From: an uncultured Pseudoclavibacter sp.
Lineage (GTDB): Bacteria > Actinomycetota > Actinomycetes > Actinomycetales > Microbacteriaceae
Assembly: GCA_946221025.1 (NCBI GenBank)
Contig: CAMIMS010000022.1
Coordinates: 1 to 29,281, forward strand
DNA: 29,281 nt
Direction: 5' to 3'
The first letter of the stretch is position 1. Every line of letters begins with the position of its first letter. The notes beneath the pieces were generated by a model, which saw nothing but the letters and a program-made list of their open reading frames with translations, did not search any database and was not told the origin of the DNA. Both the position numbers and the translations under genes were made by a program. Below, one piece after another: positions 22,707 through 29,022 of this stretch.

Positions 22707-23600
22707 GTGACCTATCGCCTGCTCGCTGTGCACGCGCATCCCGATGACGAGTCGAGCAAGGGAGCCGCTACCTACGCGGCTCTGCTCGACAAGGGCGCAG
22801 AGGTGATGATCGCGACCTGCACCGGAGGTGAGGCGGGCGAGGTGCTGAACCCCAGGATCAACGCCACCCAGCACGCTGAACGCGACCTTCCCGGCATGCG
22901 TCGGCAAGAGATGGCGCGTGCCCGGGATGTGATCGGGTTCCAGCACCGCTGGCTCGGCTTCATGGATTCGGGCATGGCAAGCGAAGACGGCGTGCTGCCC
23001 GAAGCGTGCTTCGCGGGAATTCCCGTGCACGTGGCCGCGCGGCCCCTCGTGCGACTGGTGCGTGAATTTCGTCCGCACGTGATTCTCACCTACGACGAGA
23101 TCGGCGGCTATCCGCATCCCGACCACATCCACTCGCACAAGATCGCGACCTACGCGTTCGATGAGGCCGGCAGCCGGTCGTTCCCTGAGCTCGGTGAGCC
23201 GTGGACACCGCTCAAGCTCTACTACGAGCGCATGTTCAACCTCGAACGGGCCGAGAAGCTGCGAAGCCGCATCGACCCGGAGACCTTCGACCCGTCGATT
23301 CTCGAAGCGCTCGACTGGCAGATTGAGCGGCTCCGTGAACGTCGCACCCGCGTGACCACCCGGCTCGCCGTGGGCGAATACTTCAGCCGACGCGATGATG
23401 CCCTCCGCTCGCACGAAAGCCAGGTCGCGCCCGACGACCGGTTCTTCTTCTCGGTGCCGCGCGATCTTGAGCGCGAAGTGCACCCGTACGAGGATTACGA
23501 GCTCGCCGCGAGCCGGGTGCCGGTGACGGATGAGCTTGAGCACGACCTGTTCGCGGGCATCGATCTCGAAGCCAGTTCGCTGGAAGCGGTGCTGTCGTGA
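22707..23600 (+). CDS. mca: Mycothiol S-conjugate amidase
   Basis: Zinc amidase that cleaves mycothiol S-conjugates to release mercapturic acids for export and recycle the glucosamine-inositol part, a detoxification step limited to mycothiol-making actinobacteria. The product has 297 residues. Zinc-site motifs are AHPDDE (His11, Asp14) and HPDHIH at 137-142. Other family stretches are CTGGEAGEVLNP, MARARDVIGFQHRWLGFMDSG, LTYDEIGGYPHPDH and KLYYERMFN. Its length and the sequence LDWQIERLRERRTRVTTRL fit Mca rather than MshB, the related deacetylase. GTG follows GAGGAG at 22695-22700. The stop overlaps the start of the small membrane protein gene. Confidence 0.93.
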   Translation: MTYRLLAVHAHPDDESSKGAATYAALLDKGAEVMIATCTGGEAGEVLNPRINATQHAERDLPGMRRQEMARARDVIGFQHRWLGFMDSGMASEDGVLPEACFAGIPVHVAARPLVRLVREFRPHVILTYDEIGGYPHPDHIHSHKIATYAFDEAGSRSFPELGEPWTPLKLYYERMFNLERAEKLRSRIDPETFDPSILEALDWQIERLRERRTRVTTRLAVGEYFSRRDDALRSHESQVAPDDRFFFSVPRDLEREVHPYEDYELAASRVPVTDELEHDLFAGIDLEASSLEAVLS

Positions 23601-23923
23601 CCGCAGTGACGGTCCTCGGCGCGCTCGGCATGCGGGTCGCTACGGCAACGCCCACACCATCGCCGACCCCACCGTTCAACCCGAACGATGTCACGCCGGG
23701 CGTGCTCGGCTTCGTCATGACAGCGCTGCTGTTCGTCGCGGTGGGCCTTCTCGTGTGGCGGTTGATCGTGCGCGTCTCGCGCCACGATCACCGGATGCGG
23801 GTGCGACGTGAGCTCGTGCAGGAGGTTCGCGAACGCGACGCCCGTGCCGAAGTGGAGCCTGGCCGCGAATCCTCGACACCCGACGTTCAGACGCGTGACG
23901 GCGAATCCGGTCAGGCTCGTTAA
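23597..23923 (+). CDS. Small single-pass membrane protein coupled to mca
   Basis: The product has 108 residues. A hydrophobic N-terminal stretch and a Thr/Pro-rich segment (TATPTPSPTPPFNPNDVTPG) precede one clear membrane helix at about 38-57 (LGFVMTALLFVAVGLLVWRL), followed by a highly charged cytoplasmic tail rich in Arg and Glu (HRMRVRRELVQEVRERDARA). GTG at 23597 overlaps the mca stop (GTGA), implying coupled translation. A small membrane protein gene directly after mca is a conserved arrangement in actinobacteria (Rv1083 after mca in M. tuberculosis). No function is known to me. It may anchor or assist Mca or conjugate export, but that is speculation. Confidence 0.8.
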   Translation: MTAVTVLGALGMRVATATPTPSPTPPFNPNDVTPGVLGFVMTALLFVAVGLLVWRLIVRVSRHDHRMRVRRELVQEVRERDARAEVEPGRESSTPDVQTRDGESGQAR

Positions 23924-24001
23924 CCGGACTCACCGGCGGCCCATCCGTTTCGTTCGCGGATCGTGACCGTCTGAATCCGGAGCCGGGTTCGCGCGCTGCG
24001 C

Positions 24002-24007
24002 TAGCGT
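24002..24007 (+). promoter_or_regulatory. -10-like element of uppS
   Basis: TAGCGT ends seven bases before the ATG at 24015. If transcription starts there, upstream GTG (24006) and ATG (24009) codons would not be on the mRNA, so it decides the start I chose. Confidence 0.4.
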
Positions 24008-24014
24008 GATGCAG

Positions 24015-24809
24015 ATGCGCGCCTATCGCCCCAACACCCCGCTGTGGCCGCTGTACCGGATCTACACGCGCCAACTTGAGCGTGATCTCGCGGACAGCAC
24101 GATGCCTCAGCATGTGGGCATGATCATCGACGGGAACCGTCGGTGGGCGCGTCAGCTCGGTCACGACACGGTCGCGGCCGGTCACGAGGCTGGCGCTCGA
24201 AAGACGCTCGAGTTTCTCGGCTGGTGCGAACGCGTCGGTATTCCCCGCGTGACGCTGTACCTGCTGTCGAACGACAATTTGCGCTCACGCTCGGCGGATG
24301 AACTCGGCCCCCTCATCGACATCATCCAATCGCTTGCTCGCAGCATTGCCGCGCACGAGGGGTGGTGCGTGCAGCACGTCGGGTCGTCTGAGAACCTGCC
24401 CGACTCGCTCGCGCACACCCTGCGCGAGGTTGAGCAGGCAAGCCGCGCGAAGACCGATGAGCCGACCCTGCACGTGAATATGGCCGTCGGCTACGGCGGC
24501 CGGAGCGAGATCGTGGAGGCAATGCGCCGGATTGTGCGCAAGAGCGCGGATGCGGGGGAAGACATTGCCGCGCTCGCGGACCGCATCACGCCGGAACTGA
24601 TCGGTGAGCACCTCTACACGGGCGGCCAGCCCGACCCCGACCTCGTGATTCGCACCTCGGGTGAGCAGCGCCTCTCGGACTTCATGCTCTGGCAGTCGGC
24701 CCACTCGGAGTTCTACTTCGTGGAGGCGCTCGGGCCGGACCTTCGCGAAGTCGACTTTTTGCGTGCGCTTCGCGACTTCACGCAGCGGGAGCGGCGCTTC
24801 GGGCAGTGA
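24015..24809 (+). CDS. uppS: Isoprenyl transferase (cis-prenyltransferase, UppS family)
   Basis: Adds isopentenyl diphosphate units in cis to allylic diphosphates, feeding lipid carriers for cell-wall synthesis at the inner membrane face. The product has 264 residues. The catalytic aspartate is Asp39 in MIIDGNRRWAR; later family motifs are TLYLLSNDNLRSRSADEL, NMAVGYGGRSEI, PDPDLVIRTSGEQRLSDFML and WQSAHSEFYF with the terminal Glu of the magnesium site. Its location after mca matches M. tuberculosis Rv1086, a short-chain (Z-farnesyl) synthase, rather than the decaprenyl enzyme, but chain length cannot be read from the sequence. In-frame starts at 24006 and 24009 are alternatives. Confidence 0.92.
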   Translation: MRAYRPNTPLWPLYRIYTRQLERDLADSTMPQHVGMIIDGNRRWARQLGHDTVAAGHEAGARKTLEFLGWCERVGIPRVTLYLLSNDNLRSRSADELGPLIDIIQSLARSIAAHEGWCVQHVGSSENLPDSLAHTLREVEQASRAKTDEPTLHVNMAVGYGGRSEIVEAMRRIVRKSADAGEDIAALADRITPELIGEHLYTGGQPDPDLVIRTSGEQRLSDFMLWQSAHSEFYFVEALGPDLREVDFLRALRDFTQRERRFGQ

Positions 24810-25239
24810 TGCGCGCTTGCGGCCGGTGCCCTCAGCGGTAGGCGAACCGATCGGATGCTGAGCGTTGCCAGGCATCCGCAGGCGATGCGGCCCTTCTTCG
24901 CAACGCACGGAACGACACGCCGTCGCCGCCGAAATGCGGTCGCGTGTCGGCCCCGACGGGAAACCACATGCATCCCATCCGTCACTCCGTACCCATCCGT
25001 TGTGCCGTGGGTGACGCTCCGATAACGAGTCGGTGAATTTCGCGCAGCATCCGCCCGAAGGGGATGCCAAATGCCGCGAACCCTGCACCGCCCGTCGTAC
25101 CGTGGCCACATCAGGACACCCCTGATCGAGGCGGCCACCGCTCGACTCGACCAACCGACCCAGTCGGCCCCGCGCCGATCGATGTGGCCGCAGCGTTCCA
25201 GATGACCCTGCCGGGCAACCGGCGAAGGAGCGGAACCGA
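24810..25239 (+). other. 430-base gap, probable phoH leader region
   Basis: The only gap over 300 bases without a firm gene. It holds overlapping short inverted repeats at 24831-24890 (CTCAGC/GCTGAG, CGGATGC/GCATCCG, CCGCA/TGCGG) whose arms share bases. It also holds GCATCC/GGATGC at 25047-25067 and a 59-codon ORF from 25064 that overlaps the phoH start. The phoH ribosome binding site GAAGGAG is at 25223-25229. I do not recognise a known riboswitch class or structural RNA. Confidence 0.5.
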
Positions 25240-25243
25240 ATGA
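25064..25243 (+). CDS. Putative 59-residue ORF overlapping phoH
   Basis: ATG at 25064 opens a frame of 59 residues whose TGA overlaps the phoH ATG as ATGA. The predicted peptide is Pro, Arg and Thr rich (for example NPAPPVVPWPHQDTPDRGG) with a C-terminus AAAFQMTLPGNRRRSGTE. Third-position GC (about 68 per cent by hand count) is lower than in neighbouring genes, which argues against strong coding selection. GAAGG lies close upstream but very near the ATG. Mycobacterial phoH2 is, from memory, preceded by a small overlapping gene (phoAT), so the arrangement deserves a check. It could equally be a chance frame in the leader. Confidence 0.3.
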   Translation: MPNAANPAPPVVPWPHQDTPDRGGHRSTRPTDPVGPAPIDVAAAFQMTLPGNRRRSGTE

Positions 25244-26607
25244 CGACCGCAAGTCACCCCACATCTGAGATCCAGGCCGAGCCGCGGAACGGGGGTGACC
25301 AGCAGCGGGCCGTCGCCACCAAGACCTACGTGCTCGACACCTCCGTGCTGCTGAGCGACCCCCGCGCCATGTTCCGGTTCGCCGAGCACGCCGTGGTCAT
25401 CCCGGTCGTGGTCATCTCAGAGCTCGAGAAAAAGCGTCACGACCCCGAGATCGGGTACTTCGCGCGCCAGGCGCTGCGTCTGCTGGATGGGCTTCGCATC
25501 GAGCACGAACGCCTCGACTTCCCGATCTCGGTCGGGGATGAGGGCGGCACGATCCGGGTCGAGCTGAACCACTCGAATATGACGGTGCTGCCCTCGGGCC
25601 TGCAGCTGGGCGACAACGACACGCGCATTCTCGCCGTCGCCATGAACCTCGCGAACGAGGGGCTCGATGTCACGGTCGTCTCGAAAGACCTCCCGATGCG
25701 CGTCAAGGCCGCTTCGATCGGCCTCGGGGCGGATGAATACCGGGCAGAGCTCGCCCGCGACACCGGCTACACGGGCCTCGCGGAAATCGACCTGTCGGGC
25801 GCCGAAATGGCCTCGCTGTATGAGTCAGAACGCCTCGAAACGGTCGCCGTCGATAACGTCCCGGTCAACACGAGCCTCATCATCACCTCTGAGCGCGGCT
25901 CGGCCCTCGGGCGTGTGACCGCGCCGGGAGAGCTACGACTCGTGCGTGGCGATAAGGATGTGTTCGGCGTGCAGGGCCGCTCGGCCGAGCAGCGCCTCGC
26001 GATCGACCTGCTGCTCGACCCGTCGGTCGGCATCGTCTCCCTCGGTGGCCGCGCCGGAACCGGCAAGAGCGCACTCGCGCTCGCGGCGGGGCTCGAGGCG
26101 GTGCTCGAGCGGGGTCTGCAGCGAAAGATCATGGTGTTCCGCCCGCTCTACGCGGTGGGCGGGCAGGAGCTCGGCTACCTGCCCGGCGACCAGGAAGAGA
26201 AGATGGGCCCCTGGGGCCAGGCGGTCTTCGACGCGCTGTCGGCCATCGTCTCCGAGAACGTGATCGATGAGGTGCTCTCGCGCGACATGCTCGAGATTCT
26301 GCCGCTCACCCACATCCGCGGTCGCTCACTGCACGATGCGTTCGTGATCGTGGATGAGGCGCAGTCGCTTGAGCGAAATGTGCTGCTCACGATGCTCTCG
26401 CGCATTGGCCAGAACTCGAAGGTCGTGCTCACCCACGACGTCGCGCAGCGCGACAACCTGCGCGTTGGCCGCCACGACGGCATCGCGTCGGTCATCGAAA
26501 CGCTCAAGGGCCACGGGCTGTTCGGGCATATCACCCTCACCCGCTCGGAGCGTTCGGCGATCGCGGCGCTCGTCACGGACCTGTTGGAGGACTACGAGAT
26601 TCGCTAG
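25240..26607 (+). CDS. phoH: PIN-PhoH family RNase/ATPase (PhoH2-like)
   Basis: Cytoplasmic two-domain protein, 455 residues. The N-terminal PIN nuclease domain (about 28-160) shows YVLDTSVLLSDP with Asp33, VISELEKKRHD, LGDNDTRILAVA and VVSKDLPMR, supplying the acidic metal-binding residues. The C-terminal PhoH ATPase has Walker A GGRAGTGKS at 269-277 and Walker B FVIVDEAQ at 368-375. Proteins of this design from mycobacteria combine RNA unwinding with RNase activity. ATG at 25240 follows GAAGGAG at ten bases. A long, possibly structured leader precedes it, and a strong UUCG-capped hairpin terminates it. Mycobacteria also keep a phoH2 gene in the region of mca and uppS. Confidence 0.94.
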   Translation: MTTASHPTSEIQAEPRNGGDQQRAVATKTYVLDTSVLLSDPRAMFRFAEHAVVIPVVVISELEKKRHDPEIGYFARQALRLLDGLRIEHERLDFPISVGDEGGTIRVELNHSNMTVLPSGLQLGDNDTRILAVAMNLANEGLDVTVVSKDLPMRVKAASIGLGADEYRAELARDTGYTGLAEIDLSGAEMASLYESERLETVAVDNVPVNTSLIITSERGSALGRVTAPGELRLVRGDKDVFGVQGRSAEQRLAIDLLLDPSVGIVSLGGRAGTGKSALALAAGLEAVLERGLQRKIMVFRPLYAVGGQELGYLPGDQEEKMGPWGQAVFDALSAIVSENVIDEVLSRDMLEILPLTHIRGRSLHDAFVIVDEAQSLERNVLLTMLSRIGQNSKVVLTHDVAQRDNLRVGRHDGIASVIETLKGHGLFGHITLTRSERSAIAALVTDLLEDYEIR

Positions 26608-26609
26608 CG
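26595..26609 (+). repeat. 15-base direct repeat, copy 1
   Basis: CGAGATTCGCTAGCG spans the phoH stop codon. An identical copy is at 27193-27207 upstream of panB, so the two flank the small membrane protein gene. Confidence 0.6.
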
Positions 26610-26623
26610 CACGAGCGGCTGCT

Positions 26624-26657
26624 CGGGCGGCGCCGACCTTCGGGTTGGCGCCGCCCG
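26624..26657 (+). terminator. Intrinsic terminator of phoH
   Basis: A 15-bp stem (26624-26638 against 26643-26657, one G-U pair) is capped by the stable tetraloop UUCG at 26639-26642. A short TTT follows a few bases later. It begins 17 bases after the phoH stop. Confidence 0.85.
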
Positions 26658-26702
26658 CGGCGTTTCGACGCATCCGTCGCGCGAATGCGTGAGACTCGAT
26701 GC

Positions 26703-27149
26703 ATGCGGTCTCGCGAAAGCGGTGGGAAAACGGCGACATTCTTCAATCGTCGTAACTTCGCGCTCGCTGTTGTCGTTGGTCCGTTCATGCTGTTCGCGTC
26801 ACTCGCGATCGGCGTGACCGATCAGGGGTTCGAATCGGTCGTCGGCCCGCACGGCTTCGTGCTCGCCGGGTTGATCGCGGCCGGGTTCGGGGTGATCTTC
26901 CTGCTGATTCCCGCGGCGATCGGGAATGCGGTGTACGCCCGCGCATCGCGAACGCGCACGCACGCCCGAGCGGCGCTCATCGCGCGAGCATGCGTCGCGG
27001 TGATGCTCGCGCTCACCTATTTGCTCGCATTCATGCTGCCGACCCCGAAGTGGCAGCTGTACGCCATGTTCGTCGTGGCTCTGCTGCTCGGGATGCTCGT
27101 CAGCATGACTCCGGTCGGGAAAACGGTGAACCATTCGCCTCTCGCGTAG
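26703..27149 (+). CDS. Small four-helix membrane protein of unknown function
   Basis: The product has 148 residues. After a basic N-terminus (MRSRESGGKTATFFNRRN) there are four hydrophobic segments: NFALAVVVGPFMLFASLAIG, HGFVLAGLIAAGFGVIFLLI, ALIARACVAVMLALTYLLAF and LYAMFVVALLLGMLVSM. I do not recognise the family. ATG at 26703 is chosen because GAGACT lies six bases upstream, as at other presumed leaderless genes here; an in-frame ATG at 26685 would add six residues. It stands alone after the phoH terminator, and copies of a 15-base direct repeat lie on either side of it. Confidence 0.7.
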   Translation: MRSRESGGKTATFFNRRNFALAVVVGPFMLFASLAIGVTDQGFESVVGPHGFVLAGLIAAGFGVIFLLIPAAIGNAVYARASRTRTHARAALIARACVAVMLALTYLLAFMLPTPKWQLYAMFVVALLLGMLVSMTPVGKTVNHSPLA

Positions 27150-27192
27150 AACGCTCAGTATCCACGGCCGTAACGCCACGGCCTCAGGGGCG

Positions 27193-27230
27193 CGAGATTC
27201 GCTAGCGTTCCCTCGGGAAACCGAGGGAGG
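27193..27230 (+). promoter_or_regulatory. panB upstream signals: repeat copy 2, -10-like box, GAAA hairpin, RBS
   Basis: The repeat CGAGATTCGCTAGCG (27193-27207) contains the -10-like TAGCGT (27203-27208). It is followed by TCCCTCGG, the GNRA tetraloop GAAA, and CCGAGGGA (27209-27228, eight perfect pairs), whose right arm is part of the ribosome binding site GAGGGAGG (27223-27230). If transcription begins seven bases after TAGCGT, the hairpin would be cut, so the two readings are partly in conflict. Confidence 0.45.
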
Positions 27231-27235
27231 ACCGT

Positions 27236-28033
27236 ATGTCGACGCCCGTCACCGTGCCGTCACTGCAGAAAGCGAAAGCCGAAGGCCGAAAGCTCGCCAT
27301 GGTCACCGCCTACGACGCGGGATTCGCGCGGGCCGCGGATGCGGCGGGCGTCGACCTGCTGCTGGTTGGCGATTCGCTCGGCATGGTCGTGCAGGGACGC
27401 GACAGCACCATCCCGGTGACCGTGGATGACATCGAGTACCACGCCGCCTGCGTGGCGCGCGGGGTGACGCGGTCGCTCATCGTCGCTGACCTGCCATTTC
27501 AGGCCGATGCCGCCGAGTCGACCGCGCTCGAGGCCGCGACGCGGCTGCTCCGAGCTGGTGCCGGGATGGTGAAGCTCGAAGGCGCCGGATTCAAATGCGA
27601 CATCATCCGGTACCTCGTCGAACGCGAGATCCCGGTGTGCGGGCACCTTGGGCTCACGCCGCAATCAGTGCTGCGCATGGGCGGGTACCGCGTGCAGGGA
27701 AAGGATGAGGACGGGGCGCGGCTGCTCATTCAGCAGGCACGCGAGGTCGAGGAAGCGGGCGCGACGCTGCTCGTGCTCGAGGGCGTGCCGGCGCAGGTGG
27801 GAGCGGATGTGACGGCTGCGGTGAGCATTCCGACGATCGGCATCGGAGCGGGGCCCGAGGCATCGGGCCAAGTGCTCGTGCTGCACGACCTGCTCGGCAT
27901 CGACTCCGGGCACCGTCGGCCGCGGTTCGTGCGTGACTTTCTCGCTGACGGCGGCTCGATCGCGGGAGCGTTCGAGGCGTTCGTCGCGGCCGTGCGCGAC
28001 GGATCGTTCCCCGGCCCCGAGCATTGCTACTGA
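27236..28033 (+). CDS. panB: 3-methyl-2-oxobutanoate hydroxymethyltransferase
   Basis: First committed step of pantothenate (vitamin B5) synthesis: transfers a hydroxymethyl group from 5,10-methylenetetrahydrofolate to 2-oxoisovalerate, giving ketopantoate. The cytoplasmic enzyme has 265 residues, normal for PanB. Motifs are VTAYDAGFAR, LLVGDSLGMVVQG (magnesium-binding Asp), GMVKLEGAG, CGHLGLTPQSV, LLVLEGVPAQ with the catalytic Glu, and IPTIGIGAGPEASGQVLVLHDLLG. ATG at 27236 follows the strong GAGGGAGG site. panC begins 11 bases after the stop, so the two form an operon. panD is not seen in the window. Confidence 0.97.
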   Translation: MSTPVTVPSLQKAKAEGRKLAMVTAYDAGFARAADAAGVDLLLVGDSLGMVVQGRDSTIPVTVDDIEYHAACVARGVTRSLIVADLPFQADAAESTALEAATRLLRAGAGMVKLEGAGFKCDIIRYLVEREIPVCGHLGLTPQSVLRMGGYRVQGKDEDGARLLIQQAREVEEAGATLLVLEGVPAQVGADVTAAVSIPTIGIGAGPEASGQVLVLHDLLGIDSGHRRPRFVRDFLADGGSIAGAFEAFVAAVRDGSFPGPEHCY

Positions 28034-28044
28034 GCGGGCATGCG

Positions 28045-28923
28045 ATGCGGATTGAATCGAACCTGACGGGCCTGCGCGACGCGGTCGCCGCGTGGCGGGC
28101 CGAGGGCCTGCGGGTGGGATTCGTGCCCACGATGGGGAACCTGCACGCCGGGCACGTGTCGCTCATCGAGGTAGCGAGGGCGAACGCGGATCGCGTGGTC
28201 GCGAGCATTTTCGTGAACCCGACCCAATTCGGCGCGGGGGAGGACTTCGGCGAATACCCGCGCACGCCCGACGCCGATGCTGCCGCGCTTGAGGCGGCCG
28301 GATGCGATCTGCTCTGGCACCCATCGGTTCAGACCATGTACCCGTTTGGGGCGGAAGGGGCGGTGCGCATGCGCGTTCCCGGTGTGAGCGAAGTGCTCGA
28401 GGGTGCGCATCGTCCCGGTCACTTTGACGGGGTCGCGACGGTCGTGTGTCGCCTCTTTCAGCAGGTGCAGCCAGATATGGCGGTGTTCGGCCGCAAGGAC
28501 TACCAGCAGCTCGCGGTCATCCGCGCCATGGTGCAGGACCTCTCGATGCCGGTGGAGATTATCGATGGGCCGACCCAGCGGGATGCGGACGGGCTCGCGC
28601 TCAGTTCGCGTAACCAGTACCTGAGCGATACCGAACGGTCGGCGGCCCCGGCGATTTACGCGACCCTCAAGTCGATGCGCGATGCGCTGAGCACCAGTGC
28701 TGGTCGTGATCGGGTAGAGGCGGATGCGGTGATGCAGCTCGAGCGTGCGGGGTTCTCAGTCGATTACGCCGTGGTACGCCGACCAGACCTCAGCATCCCG
28801 GAGGACGTGGAACTGGGGGATGCCCTGGTGGCACTCATCGCTGCCCGGATCGGGCGAACGCGGCTCATTGACAACCTCGAGTTCGTGGTCGGCGCAGTGT
28901 CGAAGCCCGCGGACGACCGCTGA
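28045..28923 (+). CDS. panC: Pantothenate synthetase (pantoate-beta-alanine ligase)
   Basis: Last step of pantothenate synthesis: ATP-dependent joining of pantoate and beta-alanine, in the cytoplasm. The product has 292 residues. The nucleotidyl-transferase motif HAGH is at 34-37 within VPTMGNLHAGHVSLI. Further motifs are FVNPTQFGAGEDFGEYPRT, HFDGVATVVCRLF, VFGRKDYQQLAVI and RDADGLALSSRNQYLS (KMSKS-like loop). An in-frame TTG at 28024 would overlap panB, but ATG at 28045 fits the family N-terminus and has GAGCGGG a few bases upstream. The gene sits directly after panB and is presumably co-transcribed. Confidence 0.96.
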   Translation: MRIESNLTGLRDAVAAWRAEGLRVGFVPTMGNLHAGHVSLIEVARANADRVVASIFVNPTQFGAGEDFGEYPRTPDADAAALEAAGCDLLWHPSVQTMYPFGAEGAVRMRVPGVSEVLEGAHRPGHFDGVATVVCRLFQQVQPDMAVFGRKDYQQLAVIRAMVQDLSMPVEIIDGPTQRDADGLALSSRNQYLSDTERSAAPAIYATLKSMRDALSTSAGRDRVEADAVMQLERAGFSVDYAVVRRPDLSIPEDVELGDALVALIAARIGRTRLIDNLEFVVGAVSKPADDR

Positions 28924-28947
28924 CCGGATTTAGCACGTCTCCACGGC

Positions 28948-28956
28948 TGTGGATAA
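28948..28956 (-). promoter_or_regulatory. Perfect DnaA-box sequence
   Basis: TGTGGATAA on the + strand equals the consensus DnaA box TTATCCACA on the minus strand. It lies 25 bases downstream of panC and 26 bases before a -10-like TAGCGT. Only this single copy is seen, so it is not an origin; DnaA as a transcription factor or a titration site is possible. Confidence 0.4.
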
Positions 28957-28981
28957 GCGGGTTTGGTGCGCATCGGCGGCA

Positions 28982-28987
28982 TAGCGT
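28982..28987 (+). promoter_or_regulatory. -10-like element before the prepilin peptidase gene
   Basis: TAGCGT ends six bases before a GTG at 28994, which opens a nine-residue frame ending in TGA at 29021-29023. That TGA overlaps the ATG of the prepilin peptidase gene (TGATG). Confidence 0.35.
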
Positions 28988-29022
28988 GAGGGTGTGATTG
29001 CGATGCGGGGGCGAGGGGCGTG

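Noticed and set aside
23937..23965. Small hairpin (ATCCG / CGGAT) between the mca-coupled gene and uppS as a terminator
   Set aside because: It has only five pairs, an eight-base loop and no T-tract.
25071..25205. A 44-residue ORF in another frame of the phoH leader
   Set aside because: It has a better placed GAAGGGG than the 25064 ORF, but it ends 34 bases before phoH and has an Arg/Pro-rich random-looking product. It is kept only as an alternative.
24810..25239. A known riboswitch or structural RNA (RNase P RNA, tmRNA, 6C RNA, c-di-AMP riboswitch) in the phoH leader
   Set aside because: I could not find the conserved sequence blocks of these RNAs.
28924..29019. Replication origin suggested by the DnaA box
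   Set aside because: There is a single box, no AT-rich unwinding region, and none of the usual dnaA/dnaN neighbours.
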